Source: Streptomyces sp. DG2A-72
GTDB lineage: Bacteria; Actinomycetota; Actinomycetes; Streptomycetales; Streptomycetaceae
Length of the DNA: 64,000 nt
Reading direction: 5' to 3'
Assembly: GCF_030499575.1 (NCBI RefSeq)
Contig: NZ_JASTLC010000001.1
Location: forward strand, 8,890,001-8,954,000
Of this stretch, positions 9,274 through 18,433 are shown in pieces. The position numbers and the translations under genes are program-made. The notes under the pieces were generated by a model, which did not search any database, had not been told where the DNA came from, and worked only from the letters and a program-made list of their open reading frames with translations. Each line of letters begins with the position of its first letter. Position 1 is the first letter of the stretch.

Positions 9274-11349
9274 TCAGGCACGCGCGGCAGCGAGGGAGGC
9301 CCGGGCTGCGGCGGCGACGTTCTCGGCGGTGAATCCGTACTCGGCGAACAGGGTCCTGGCGTCGGCGGAGGCGCCGAAGTGCTCCAGCGAGACGATGCGT
9401 CCCGCGTCCCCCACGAAGCGGTACCACGTCAGACCCACCCCGGCCTCGACGGCGACGCGCGCCTTCACGGACGGCGGAAGGACGGTCTCGCGGTACTCAC
9501 GGGGCTGCTCCTCGAACCACTCCACGGACGGCATCGACACCACCCGGGTGCCCACACCCTCGGCCTCCAGCTCCTCGCGCGCGGCGACAGCGAGCTGGAC
9601 CTCCGAGCCGGTGGCGATCAGGATCACCTCCGGCGTCGCGGTGGAGGACTCGCGCAGGACGTAACCGCCCTTTGCCGCGTCCTCGTTGCGCGCGTACGTC
9701 GGCACACCCTGACGGGTGAGGGCGAGGCCGTGCGGCGCCGGGTCGGTGGCGTGCCGCTGGAGGATCTCGGCCCAGGCGACGGCCGTCTCGTTGGCATCGG
9801 CGGGCCGGACGATGTTCAGGCCGGGGATGGCGCGCAGCGAGGCCAGATGCTCGACCGGCTGGTGTGTCGGGCCGTCCTCGCCGAGACCGATGGAGTCGTG
9901 CGTCCACACGTACGTCACCGGCAGCTGCATCAGCGCGGACAGGCGCACGGCGTTGCGCATGTAGTCGGAGAACACCAGGAAGGTGCCGCCGTAGATACGG
10001 GTGTTGCCGTGCAGCGCGATGCCGTTCATCTCCGCGGCCATGGAGTGCTCGCGGATGCCGAAGTGGATGGTCCGGCCGTACGGGTCGGCCTCCGGCAGCG
10101 GGTTGCCCTTCGGCAGGAACGACGACGTCTTGTCGATGGTGGTGTTGTTCGAGCCGGCCAGGTCGGCGGAACCGCCCCACAGCTCGGGCAGCACCGGCCC
10201 GAGCGCCTGGAGGACCTTGCCGGAGGCGGCGCGGGTGGCGAGGGACTTGCCCTCCTCGAAGACGGGAAGCGCGGACTCCCAGCCCTCGGGCAGCTGACCG
10301 GCCACGACCCGGTCGAAGAGCCGGGCGCGCTCGGGGGAGGCGGCGCGCCACTCGGCGATCCGCTTGTCCCAGGCGGCGTGCGCCTCGGCGCCCCGGTCGA
10401 GGGCGGTACGGGTGTGGGCGAGGACGTCGCCCGCGACCTCGAAGGTCTGCTCCGGGTCGAAGCCGAGGACGCGCTTGGTGGCGGCCACCTCGTCCTCGCC
10501 GAGCGCCGAGCCGTGCGAAGCCTCGGTGTTCTGCGCGTTCGGAGCGGGCCAGGCGATGATCGTGCGCATCGCGATGATCGAGGGGCGCCGGGTCTCGGCC
10601 TGCGCGGCCTTCAGCGCCGTATGGAGGGCGTGGACATCGATGTCGCCGTCGGCGGCGGGCTCGATGCGGTGGGTGTGCCAGCCGTAGGCCTCGTACCGCT
10701 TCAGCACGTCCTCGGAGAAGGCCGTCGCGGTGTCGCCCTCGATGGAGATGTGGTTGTCGTCGTACAGGAAGACCAGGTTGCCGAGCTTCTGGTGCCCCGC
10801 GAGGGAGGAGGCCTCCGCGGAGATCCCCTCCTCCAGGTCGCCGTCGGAGACGATCGCCCAGATGGTGTGGTCGAAGGGGGACTCGCCCTCGGCCGCCTCG
10901 GGGTCGAACAGCCCGCGCTCGTATCGGGCGGCCATCGCCATGCCGACGGCATTCGCGACGCCCTGGCCGAGCGGACCGGTCGTGGTCTCGACACCCGCCG
11001 TGTGCCCGTACTCGGGATGGCCCGGAGTCTTCGACCCATGGGTCCGGAACGCCTTCAGGTCGTCCAGCTCCAGCTCGTACCCGGCGAGGAAGAGCTGGGT
11101 GTAGAGGGTGAGTGAGGTGTGGCCGGGGGAGAGAACGAAACGATCCCGCCCGGTCCACTCGGGATCGGCGGGATCGTGACGCATCACCTTCTGAAAGATC
11201 GTGTACGCGGCCGGGGCCAGGCTCATCGCGGTACCGGGGTGCCCGTTCCCCACTCGCTGTACGGCATCGGCCGCCAGGATGCGGGCGGTGTCGACGGCAC
11301 GCCGGTCGAGGTCGGTCCACTCGAGACGGTCTGAAGTCTGCGCGCTCAT
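9274..11349 (-). CDS. tkt: Transketolase
   Basis: Thiamine-diphosphate enzyme that moves two-carbon units between sugar phosphates. 691 aa from ATG 11349, normal length. GNGHPGTAMSLAPAAYTIF and the TPP-binding IVSDGDLEEGISAEASSLAG with a following DDNH are seen in the first third. The pyrimidine domain has FGIREHSMAAEMNGIALHG and THDSIGLGEDGPTHQPVEHL. The C-terminal domain carries LIATGSEVQLAV. It is the first gene of the minus-strand operon. The start was placed at MSAQTSDRLEW because residues further upstream are not conserved-looking. Confidence 0.96.
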   Translation of the reverse strand: MSAQTSDRLEWTDLDRRAVDTARILAADAVQRVGNGHPGTAMSLAPAAYTIFQKVMRHDPADPEWTGRDRFVLSPGHTSLTLYTQLFLAGYELELDDLKAFRTHGSKTPGHPEYGHTAGVETTTGPLGQGVANAVGMAMAARYERGLFDPEAAEGESPFDHTIWAIVSDGDLEEGISAEASSLAGHQKLGNLVFLYDDNHISIEGDTATAFSEDVLKRYEAYGWHTHRIEPAADGDIDVHALHTALKAAQAETRRPSIIAMRTIIAWPAPNAQNTEASHGSALGEDEVAATKRVLGFDPEQTFEVAGDVLAHTRTALDRGAEAHAAWDKRIAEWRAASPERARLFDRVVAGQLPEGWESALPVFEEGKSLATRAASGKVLQALGPVLPELWGGSADLAGSNNTTIDKTSSFLPKGNPLPEADPYGRTIHFGIREHSMAAEMNGIALHGNTRIYGGTFLVFSDYMRNAVRLSALMQLPVTYVWTHDSIGLGEDGPTHQPVEHLASLRAIPGLNIVRPADANETAVAWAEILQRHATDPAPHGLALTRQGVPTYARNEDAAKGGYVLRESSTATPEVILIATGSEVQLAVAAREELEAEGVGTRVVSMPSVEWFEEQPREYRETVLPPSVKARVAVEAGVGLTWYRFVGDAGRIVSLEHFGASADARTLFAEYGFTAENVAAAARASLAAARA

Positions 11350-11493
11350 CTTCAAGAAGTCCTCACGGGAAGGGTCTGACCAGCGGAACGCCTTCAAAAC
11401 TAAAAGTCTGACTTTTCGGAGGGAAGGTCATCGTGTGCCAGCCTGTGGTGAAACTGGGACACGGACGGCGCGACAGGGCGGCATGAGTAGGAC
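11350..11493. promoter_or_regulatory. Divergent promoter region tkt / araC with inverted repeat
   Basis: This 144-bp gap separates the tkt operon from the AraC-type regulator. It contains the AT-rich inverted repeat AAAAGT-CTG-ACTTTT at 11402-11416, conspicuous in this GC-rich DNA. Such a site could be an operator for the divergent regulator or overlap a promoter. No other clear element was found. Confidence 0.4.
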
Positions 11494-12402
11494 ATGGCGG
11501 ACACAACCATCCAAGCCGCAGGCGGTGACGGGAGCGGAGACGGCATCCGAACGTTCCCTTTCCCGGTCGAGCTGAGCGTGTGCGGAGTCGGCATGCAGGT
11601 CGGCCCGATGGGCACCGACCGCACCTGGCACGCCGCCGACGCCCCGCTGGACCGCGTGCACCGCATCGACTTCCACGTGGTGATGCTCTTCAGCGAGGGC
11701 CCCGTACACCACATGATCGACTTCGCCGAGTACGAGGCGACGGCCGGCGACATCCTCTGGATCCGCCCCGGCCAGGTGCACCGCTTCTCCCGCACGAGCG
11801 AGTACCGCGGCACCGTCCTGACCATGCAGCCCGGTTTCCTGCCCCGCGCCACCGTGGAGGCGACCGGCCTCTACCGCTACGACCTGCCGCCCCTGCTCCA
11901 CCCCGACGACGCACAACGCACCGGTCTCCAGGCGGCCCTGAACCACCTGCAACGCGAGTACGAGGACACGAGCACGCTCCCCCTGAGCCTGCACACCGCG
12001 GTTCTACGCCACTCCCTCACGGCGCTCCTGCTGCGCCTGGCCCACCTCGCGGCCAGCTCCGCGGAGGCGGCACGCCGGCAGGCCGACACCACCTTCACCC
12101 TCTTCCGGGACGCGGTCGAGAAGGGCTTCGCCACCAACCACAGCGTCAGCGCCTACGCCGACGCCCTCGGCTACTCCCGCCGCACCCTCGTCCGCGCCGT
12201 CCGCTCCGCCACCGGCGAGACCCCCAAGGGCTTCATCGACAAACGCGTCATCCTCGAGGCCAAGCGCCTACTGGCCCACACCGACATGCCGATCGGCCGC
12301 ATCGGCGCCGCCGTCGGCTTCCCCGACGCCGCCAACTTCTCCAAGTTCTTCCACCAGCACACGGACCTGACGCCGGCGGCGTTCCGGGCGGAGCTTCGGT
12401 GA
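11494..12402 (+). CDS. AraC-family transcriptional regulator
   Basis: 302 aa. Residues about 30-120 look like the cupin-type AraC ligand-binding domain (FHVVMLFSEGPVHHMIDF, AGDILWIRPGQVHRF). Residues about 205-300 hold the two helix-turn-helix motifs (VSAYADALGYSRRTLVRAV and MPIGRIGAAVGFPDAANFSKFF followed by TPAAFR). It is divergent from the tkt operon, so it could control that operon, itself, or the GH16 gene that converges on it. A shared strong hairpin at 12433-12459 ends its transcript. The ligand is not predictable, although the cupin domain suggests a small carbohydrate or similar. Confidence 0.9.
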   Translation: MADTTIQAAGGDGSGDGIRTFPFPVELSVCGVGMQVGPMGTDRTWHAADAPLDRVHRIDFHVVMLFSEGPVHHMIDFAEYEATAGDILWIRPGQVHRFSRTSEYRGTVLTMQPGFLPRATVEATGLYRYDLPPLLHPDDAQRTGLQAALNHLQREYEDTSTLPLSLHTAVLRHSLTALLLRLAHLAASSAEAARRQADTTFTLFRDAVEKGFATNHSVSAYADALGYSRRTLVRAVRSATGETPKGFIDKRVILEAKRLLAHTDMPIGRIGAAVGFPDAANFSKFFHQHTDLTPAAFRAELR

Positions 12403-12432
12403 AGTTCAAGGCGGAACTGCGCTCAAGAAAGG

Positions 12433-12459
12433 GGGGCTCCACGCGCGCGTGGAGCCCCC
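12433..12459. terminator. Bidirectional intrinsic hairpin
   Basis: The near-perfect palindrome GGGGCTCCACGC-GC-GCGTGGAGCCCC lies between the convergent araC-type gene and the GH16 gene, 31 nt after one stop and 16 nt after the other. There is no marked U-run, as usual for Streptomyces. Confidence 0.8.
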
Positions 12460-12474
12460 TCGGGAAGTAACCCG

Positions 12475-13869
12475 TCAGCGGCCGAAGTTGAACCAGTTCA
12501 TATTCACAAAGTCGGCCGACTGCCCACTGCTGAACGTCAGATACACATCATGCGTCCCGGTCACGGAGCTGATGTTCGCCGGAACGGTCCGCCAGGACTG
12601 CCAGCCACCGGTGTTGCCGACGGCGAAGCTCCCGATGGGTGCGTTGGTACGACTGTCCAGGCGCACCTCGACCAGACCGCTCACGCCGGACCCGGCGCCG
12701 CTCGCGACCCTGGCGTTGAACTGAGTAGCCGCTGTGGAGCCGAATTTGACGCCCCGGAACAGCGCCCAGTCGCCGTTGCCCACCGCCCCGATGTTCTGCC
12801 CGCCGCCCGAGTCCGACGTCGACTCGGTCATCGTGCCGGACTGTCCGTCGTACGACTCGGCCTGGATGGCGCTGTAGGCGTCACGGTTGCCGGTCGGCGG
12901 AGGTGTGGTACCGCTCCCGCTGGACAGCACCTGGACGTAGTCGACGACCATCGAGTGCCCCGGCACGGTCGCGGCGTCCGGGCCGCCGCCGAACGCGTCC
13001 ACGAAGCCGCCGCCCATCGCTACGTTCAGGATGATGAAGAAGCCGTGGTTGGTGGCGTTGCTCCACGTCGTCGCGTCGACCTGATCGGCGCGCACCGTGT
13101 GGTAGTTGATGTCGTCGACGTAGAACCGGATCTGCTCCGGGCTGGTCGAGCGGTCCCACTCCATCGCGAAGGTGTGGAAGCCCGCCTGGCAGGTGGCGCC
13201 GGGACAGGCCCGCGAACCGCCGATGCCCGTCGTCTCGTTGCAGGGCCCGCCGGGGCTCGTACCGCAGTGCATCGTCGACCACACGGTGTTGAGGCCCTGG
13301 ACGTTCTCCAGGATGTCCAGCTCGCCGACGCTCGGCCAGTTCCAGTAGTTGCCGCGGTACGGGGTGCCCAGCATCCAGAACGCCGGCCAGTAGCCGCGGG
13401 CCGCCGCGCCGGTGACGTTGGGCATCTGGATCCGGGACTGCACGCGCAGTTTGCCGCCCGCCGGCGGCTGGAAGTCGCCGCGGTTGGTCTCGATCCGGCC
13501 GGACGTCCAGTTGCCGGAGGCGTCGCGGCGCGGGGTGATGCGCAGGTTGCCGCTGCCGTCCAGGGCCACGTTGTTCGTGCTCGACGTCATGTTCTCGATC
13601 TCGCCGGTGCCCCAGTTGGCGGGGCCGCCGGGGTAGCCGTGGCCGGTCGCGTACTGCCAGTTCGCGGTGTTGACGCCGGTGCCCGCGGCGCCGTTGAAGT
13701 CGTCCACGAAGACCTGCGTCCAGCCCGACGGCGGCGAGGGAGCGTCGGCGATCGCGGACGGTGTGGCGGCGGTGGCGGCGACCGCCGCGAGACCGAGGGT
13801 GCTCAGTACGGCGACGAGTGCGCGGCGCAGGGGGCGCCGTCTGTGGGGTGTGCCGGAGGGTTCACTCAT
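12475..13869 (-). CDS. Secreted GH16 endo-beta-glucanase (laminarinase type) with C-terminal CBM6
   Basis: 464 aa with a signal peptide (arginine-rich start, hydrophobic stretch about residues 17-40, cleavage near IADAP). The catalytic domain spans about residues 45-305. E183-L-D185-I-L-E188 in GELDILENV is the GH16 E-x-D-x-x-E active site, nucleophile E183 and acid/base E188. WPAFWMLG and HTFAMEWDRS are also typical. Residues about 335-464 are a carbohydrate-binding module of family 6 type (AIQAESYDGQSG, GDWALFRGVKFG, DFVNMNWFNFGR). It probably cleaves beta-1,3 (or 1,3/1,4) glucans outside the cell. A perfect 20-bp palindrome 44 nt upstream suggests LacI-family repression. Confidence 0.93.
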   Translation of the reverse strand: MSEPSGTPHRRRPLRRALVAVLSTLGLAAVAATAATPSAIADAPSPPSGWTQVFVDDFNGAAGTGVNTANWQYATGHGYPGGPANWGTGEIENMTSSTNNVALDGSGNLRITPRRDASGNWTSGRIETNRGDFQPPAGGKLRVQSRIQMPNVTGAAARGYWPAFWMLGTPYRGNYWNWPSVGELDILENVQGLNTVWSTMHCGTSPGGPCNETTGIGGSRACPGATCQAGFHTFAMEWDRSTSPEQIRFYVDDINYHTVRADQVDATTWSNATNHGFFIILNVAMGGGFVDAFGGGPDAATVPGHSMVVDYVQVLSSGSGTTPPPTGNRDAYSAIQAESYDGQSGTMTESTSDSGGGQNIGAVGNGDWALFRGVKFGSTAATQFNARVASGAGSGVSGLVEVRLDSRTNAPIGSFAVGNTGGWQSWRTVPANISSVTGTHDVYLTFSSGQSADFVNMNWFNFGR

Positions 13870-13912
13870 GGGGAGGTGCCTCTCGGGTACGGAGTCGATA
13901 TGCGCGGGATGC

Positions 13913-13932
13913 CTCTGAGAGCGCTCTCAGAG
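13913..13932. promoter_or_regulatory. Perfect 20-bp operator palindrome upstream of GH16 gene
   Basis: CTCTGAGAGCGCTCTCAGAG is a perfect dyad. Its core TGAGAGCGCTCTCA differs by one base per arm from the CebR-type LacI-family box TGGGAGCGCTCCCA known in Streptomyces. Position just upstream of the secreted glucanase fits sugar-inducible repression. Confidence 0.75.
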
Positions 13933-14047
13933 TGCCGCCAATGTGCTCCCGGTCACTCCGGTCGTCAAGAGGTAAAACCGTGAACGCCCCTGGGGCTCGG
14001 TGGAGTTCACACCATGAATGGACGCGTACCGGCCCAAAGCGCGCTGA

Positions 14048-14073
14048 CCGGCGCGGGCGTCGACCCGCGCCGG
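14048..14073 (-). terminator. Hairpin downstream of MMPL gene
   Basis: CCGGCGCGGG-CGTCGA-CCCGCGCCGG has a 10-bp perfect stem, with GCTGA...TCAGC able to extend it. It begins 17 nt past the MMPL stop. The remaining DNA of 13870-14090 holds the GH16 promoter and operator and no gene. Confidence 0.7.
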
Positions 14074-14090
14074 CCCGCGTCAGCACGCGG

Positions 14091-16199
14091 TCACACCCGG
14101 TTGCCCACATAGGGCGCTGGAGCCGGTGCCGCCTCCTCGCTCAGCCCGAACCGGTCGTGTGCCCGCCGCAGTGGCTTCGGTGCCCACCAGGCGTACCGGC
14201 CCAGCAGCGCCATCGTCGCCGGGACGAGCAGCATCCGTACGACCGTGGCGTCGATGAGGACCGCGAGCGTGAGGCCGAGGCCGATCTGCAGGATGGGGGA
14301 GAAGCCGCCGGTCATGAACGCGCCGAAGACGACGGCGAGGAGCAGGGCGGCGCAGGTGACCACGCGGCCGGAGCGGCGCAGGCCGGTCACCACGGCCTCC
14401 TGGTCGTCCCCGGTCTGCTGCCGGGCCTCGCGCATCCGGGCCAGGATGAACAGCTCGTAGTCCATGGCGAGTCCGAACGCGATCGCGACGATCAGTGGTG
14501 GTGCGGTGAGGCTGAGCGCGCCCAGTTCCTGGGAGCCCAACAGACCTGCCAGGTGACCGTCCTGGAACACCCAGACCACCACACCGAGCGCGGCGCCCAG
14601 GCTGAGCAGCGTGGTGAGGATGGTGCGCAGCGGGATCAGCACCGAGCCGGTGAACGCGAACAGCAGGGCGAAGATGCCGGCCAGGACGGTCACGGCCGCC
14701 CAGGGTGCGCGGTCGGAGAGCATGTCGCGGAAGTCGACCAGCCGGGCCGCCACGCCGGTGACCTCGATCGGTTCGTCGCCGCGCAGGTCTCGTACCTGTT
14801 TGACGAGGTCGGTGGCCGCGTCGCCGTCGACGCTGCCGGGTGGCTGGAGTTCCATGACCGTGGTGCCGCCCGGCAGTTCGCGCGTTTCCGCGTCCGGGGA
14901 CAGCGCGCGGATCTCGTCCGCGGTGGCGGGGTCGGTGCCGGGCTTGAGGACGACGGTGATCGGCGAGACGCCGGTGCCCGGCGGGAAGTACGCGTCGACG
15001 GTGTCGTACAACTGCCGTGCTTCGGTGCTCGACGGCAGTTGGTCGGCGCCGCCGATGTTGATGCGCATGCCGGTGACGGGCAGGGCCAGGACGAGGAGCA
15101 CCGGGACGACGACCGCGACCACGGCGATACGGCGGCGGGCGGCGAAGCGGGCCAGGCGGGCGAACAGGCGGCCCTCCTCGCCCTCGGGCCGCTCCTTCGC
15201 CGGGGCGATCTTCGCGCCGAACTTGGTCAGGAGGGCGGGCAGCAGCGTCAGCGCGGCCAGCATGTCGATGACCACCACGGCGGCCACGGCCAGGCCCATG
15301 CTGCGCAGGAAGACGCTCGGGAAGACCAGCAGCCCGGTCAGGCTGACCGCCACCGTGAGCCCCGAGAACAGCACGGTCCGCCCGGCCTGCTCGACCGTGC
15401 GGTGCACCGCCTCGACGACGTCCGCGGTATGCCTGCGTTCCTCGCGGAAGCGGACCACCATCAACAGGGCGTAGTCCACGGCGAGTCCGAGGCCCAGCAT
15501 CGTGGTCACCTGGATCGCGTACACGGAGATGTCGGTGAACTGGCTGAAGCCGAACAGCGCCAGGAAGGCGCCCGCGATCCCGCTGACCGCCACCATCAGC
15601 GGCAGCCCGGCCGCGCGCAGCCCGCCGAAGATGACCAGCAGCAGCGCCAGCACGACCGGCAGGGAGATCAACTCCGCGTTCCGTACGTCCTCCTGGGCGC
15701 GCTCACCGAGCTGGGTGCCCAGCAAGGAGCCGCCGCTGACATGGACTTCGGGCGCGTCGATCTGATGGATGCGGGTGGCCGCCGCGTCCACCGCAGCCTC
15801 CTCGTCCTCGTCGTCCAGACCGCCCTGGAGGGTGACGGACACGAGCAGCGCCTGTCCGTCCTCGGCGACCAGGCCGCGGGTCGCGTACGGGTCCGGCACC
15901 GCGGCGACCCCGGCGATGTCACGGACGTCCGCGACGGCCCGCTCGACCTGGGTGCGCAGGGCGGGGTCCAGGACGGCGACGCCCTCCACGACGCCGGTGA
16001 TCGAGTCACCGGTCGGGTCGACGCCGTCGAGGTGCTGCGCGGCCCGCTCCGACTCCGTGCCGGGCACTTCGGGCACGTTGTCGGAGAGCCGGCCGAAGAC
16101 GCCCGTTCCGAGCCCGAAGCCGAGCAGCAGGAAGAGCACCCACAAGAGGATGACGGTGAGCGGACGGCGGGTTGCCGTCCGGGCGAGCGTGGCGAGCAC
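14091..16199 (-). CDS. MMPL/RND-family transporter
   Basis: 702 aa, GTG start at 16199 with GGGAGGG 5 nt upstream. A first transmembrane helix (PLTVILLWVLFLLLGFGLG) is followed by an extracytoplasmic domain to about residue 180. Then come clustered helices (LISLPVVLALLLVIFGG, the GLGLAVDYALLMVVRFREE motif, VLFSGLTVAVSLTGLLVF), a second extracytoplasmic domain, and a second helix cluster with FGLAMDYELFILARMREAR. This duplicated layout with the D-Y-x-L motif is the MMPL signature of proton-driven lipid or hydrophobic-compound exporters. It lies 130 nt downstream of a two-component system on the same strand, a common pairing in which the system controls the pump. Substrate unknown. Confidence 0.93.
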   Translation of the reverse strand: MLATLARTATRRPLTVILLWVLFLLLGFGLGTGVFGRLSDNVPEVPGTESERAAQHLDGVDPTGDSITGVVEGVAVLDPALRTQVERAVADVRDIAGVAAVPDPYATRGLVAEDGQALLVSVTLQGGLDDEDEEAAVDAAATRIHQIDAPEVHVSGGSLLGTQLGERAQEDVRNAELISLPVVLALLLVIFGGLRAAGLPLMVAVSGIAGAFLALFGFSQFTDISVYAIQVTTMLGLGLAVDYALLMVVRFREERRHTADVVEAVHRTVEQAGRTVLFSGLTVAVSLTGLLVFPSVFLRSMGLAVAAVVVIDMLAALTLLPALLTKFGAKIAPAKERPEGEEGRLFARLARFAARRRIAVVAVVVPVLLVLALPVTGMRINIGGADQLPSSTEARQLYDTVDAYFPPGTGVSPITVVLKPGTDPATADEIRALSPDAETRELPGGTTVMELQPPGSVDGDAATDLVKQVRDLRGDEPIEVTGVAARLVDFRDMLSDRAPWAAVTVLAGIFALLFAFTGSVLIPLRTILTTLLSLGAALGVVVWVFQDGHLAGLLGSQELGALSLTAPPLIVAIAFGLAMDYELFILARMREARQQTGDDQEAVVTGLRRSGRVVTCAALLLAVVFGAFMTGGFSPILQIGLGLTLAVLIDATVVRMLLVPATMALLGRYAWWAPKPLRRAHDRFGLSEEAAPAPAPYVGNRV

Positions 16200-16328
16200 G
16201 GTCCCTCCCGGCGAGTCGTCGGTTGACTTCGCCTTCAGGCTCGTGCGCGCGGGGGTGTCACCGGATCGCCGGAGGGAGCGGTTTCGGGCACTGGGCCGTA
16301 CGGGGGAGGCGGGCCCGTGTCTCCCTCG

Positions 16329-16997
16329 CTAGGGGGAGCCGGGGGTCACCAGGCCGGTCTCGTACGCGCAGATCACGGCCTGCACCCGGTCCCTCAGACC
16401 GAGCTTGCTGAGCACGTTGCTGACATGGGTCTTGACGGTGTGCTCGCTGACGAAGAGGGTCGTGGCGATCTCGGCGTTGGACAGTCCGCGGGCGAGCATC
16501 CGCAGGGTCTCCACCTCGCGCGCGGTCAGGACCTCCAGCCGGTCGGGCGTGACCTCGGCGGTGGCCTCCTCGCGGCGGCGCCGCACGATGTCCGCGACCA
16601 GCCGGCGGGTCACGGTCGGGGCGAGCAGCGAGTCGCCGCCCGCGACGACCCGTACGGCGTGCACCAGGTCGTCCCGGCGGACGTCCTTGAGCAGGAAGCC
16701 GCTGGCGCCCGCGTACAGCGCCTCGTAGACATACTCGTCGAGGTCGAACGTGGTGAGCATGACGACCTTGCAGCTGGACTGCGCGCACACCTGCCGGGCC
16801 GCCTCCAGACCGTCCGTGCCGGGCATGCGGATGTCGAGCAGCAGGACGTCGGGGGTGTGCTGCCGCACCGCGGCGACCGCCTCCGCGCCGTCGCCCGCCT
16901 CGGCGACCACCTCGATGTCCGGCTGCGCCTCCAGGATCATGGTGAAGCCGCTGCGGACCAGCTCCTGGTCGTCGGCGACGACCACGCGGATGCTCAC
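16329..16997 (-). CDS. NarL/LuxR-family two-component response regulator
   Basis: 222 aa from GTG 16997. The receiver domain (1-120) has the acidic pair D9-D10, phospho-acceptor D55 in VLLLDIRMPG and the conserved lysine in SGFLLKDV. The C-terminal LuxR-type helix-turn-helix reads LTAREVETLRMLARGLSNAE then LFVSEHTVKTHVSNVLSKLG. Its GTG overlaps the kinase stop (GTGA), so the two are translationally coupled. The adjacent MMPL exporter is the obvious candidate target. Confidence 0.95.
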   Translation of the reverse strand: MSIRVVVADDQELVRSGFTMILEAQPDIEVVAEAGDGAEAVAAVRQHTPDVLLLDIRMPGTDGLEAARQVCAQSSCKVVMLTTFDLDEYVYEALYAGASGFLLKDVRRDDLVHAVRVVAGGDSLLAPTVTRRLVADIVRRRREEATAEVTPDRLEVLTAREVETLRMLARGLSNAEIATTLFVSEHTVKTHVSNVLSKLGLRDRVQAVICAYETGLVTPGSP

Positions 16998-18184
16998 CCC
17001 AGCGCCGCCTGCCGGTCCGCGGCCGGGAGGCGTACGACGACCTGGAAGCCGCCGTCCGGGCCGCGCCCGGCGCGTGCGCTGCCCCCGCAGGCGGCGGCGC
17101 GTTCGCGGATGCCGATCAGACCGTGCCCGCCGCCCGGACCGGACGGGCCCCGTCCGTCGTCCGTCACCACGAGTCTCAATTCGTCCTCCAGCCAGTCGAG
17201 CGCGACCGTCGCGGAGGAAGCGTACGCATGCTTCACGGTGTTGGTGAGGGCTTCCTGCACGACACGGTAGGCGGCGACTTCGGTGTCCGGCGGCAGCGGG
17301 CGGGGCTCGCCCGTGGTGCGCAGCTCGACGTGCAGGCCGGTGGAGTCGGTGACCTGCCGGACCAGGCTGGAAAGGGCGGCCACATCCGGCTGCGGCAGAC
17401 GGTCCGGGGCGCCGTCGCGCTGCTCTTCCTTGAGGACTCCGAGGATACGGCGCAGTTGGGACATCGCGTCCCGGCCGGTCGCCGCGATCGCGTCGAACGC
17501 GGCCTCCGCGCGCGCCGGATCGCTGCGCACCACCACCGGTCCCGCCTCGGCCTGCACCACCATCAGGCTCACCGCGTGGGCCAGGATGTCGTGCATGTCC
17601 CGGGCGATCCGGGCACGCTCCTGCGTCGTCGCCCGCGCGGTGTCCGCGGCACGCTCCCGCTCCAGGCGGCGGGCCCGGTCCACCAGCGCCGCGGTGTAGG
17701 CGCGCTGGACGCGTGCGAGTATGCCGAACCCGTACGCGCAGGCGACGCTCAGCAGCTGGAAGGCGTACTCGAAGGGGAGGGGATTCGCCTTGTGCTGCAT
17801 GGTGAGGGTGACCCCGAGGATCCAGCCCACCAGCATCACGCGTCGCTGCCAGGGGCGGCCCTGCGCGGCCATCGTGTAGAGGACGACCAGCCCGCCGTAC
17901 GCCACGTCCGGCGGTGGCGCGTGATAGACGGCCATCGCGGTCGTGGCCGCGGACACGGCCCACGCGGTCGCGAACGGCGCCCGGCGCCGCCACACCAGCG
18001 GCACGGCCGTGGCCGCCGCGAGCAGCCAGCCCTGCCAGGTCAGCTTGTCGTCGGTGTCGCCGCGGAAGATCCACTGCAGGGAGGCGGCGAACAGCACCAG
18101 CGCGGCCAGCGCGCCGTCGACGGCATACGGATTCGCCGTGCGCAGCCGGGTGACGGCAGGCGTGATCCAAGGCGGTGGGGACAT
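16994..18184 (-). CDS. Two-component sensor histidine kinase (HisKA_3 type)
   Basis: 396 aa from ATG 18184. About five hydrophobic segments fill residues 20-160, with little extracytoplasmic loop, so it may sense membrane perturbation. The dimerisation/phosphoacceptor region is ERARIARDMHDILAHAVSLM with H198. The ATPase domain has EALTNTVKHAYASSATVAL (N-box), VTDDGRGPSG and GHGLIGIRERA. It is the partner of the response regulator it overlaps. Divergent from the sulfatase gene by 249 bp. Confidence 0.94.
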   Translation of the reverse strand: MSPPPWITPAVTRLRTANPYAVDGALAALVLFAASLQWIFRGDTDDKLTWQGWLLAAATAVPLVWRRRAPFATAWAVSAATTAMAVYHAPPPDVAYGGLVVLYTMAAQGRPWQRRVMLVGWILGVTLTMQHKANPLPFEYAFQLLSVACAYGFGILARVQRAYTAALVDRARRLERERAADTARATTQERARIARDMHDILAHAVSLMVVQAEAGPVVVRSDPARAEAAFDAIAATGRDAMSQLRRILGVLKEEQRDGAPDRLPQPDVAALSSLVRQVTDSTGLHVELRTTGEPRPLPPDTEVAAYRVVQEALTNTVKHAYASSATVALDWLEDELRLVVTDDGRGPSGPGGGHGLIGIRERAAACGGSARAGRGPDGGFQVVVRLPAADRQAALG

Positions 18185-18371
18185 GGGCGGCTCCTCGGGG
18201 CAAGGGCCCTTCCAGTATCGCGACGGCGAAGCGGACGGGGCCTCACCGGTGAGAGGGATATCGTCTCTTCCGTTTGTGATCGTTCTGATGCCGTGGAGGG
18301 GGAACCTCCGCCGCGCACTTTTGCCTCTCAATGATCGAAACGGAGCGTTCACAGCGTGTGCATGGTTTTGG

Positions 18372-18396
18372 ACCGATGGTGGCGATCACCATCGGT
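18372..18396. promoter_or_regulatory. 25-bp inverted repeat upstream of sulfatase gene
   Basis: ACCGATGGT-GGCGATC-ACCATCGGT has perfect 9-bp arms. It lies 37 nt before the sulfatase start in the kinase/sulfatase divergent gap (18185-18433), where it could be an operator or a leader hairpin. A weaker GGAGG-GGGAA-CCTCC dyad is at 18295-18309. Nothing else was seen in this gap. Confidence 0.5.
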
Positions 18397-18433
18397 TCTG
18401 CTGTCCGCACCCGCCGTCACACAGGAGACCCGT

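Noticed and set aside
16329..18203. A fused kinase-regulator reading frame
   Set aside because: Only the last 222 residues carry receiver and HTH motifs. The upstream part is antiframe to the true kinase, which ends with GTGA at the regulator start.
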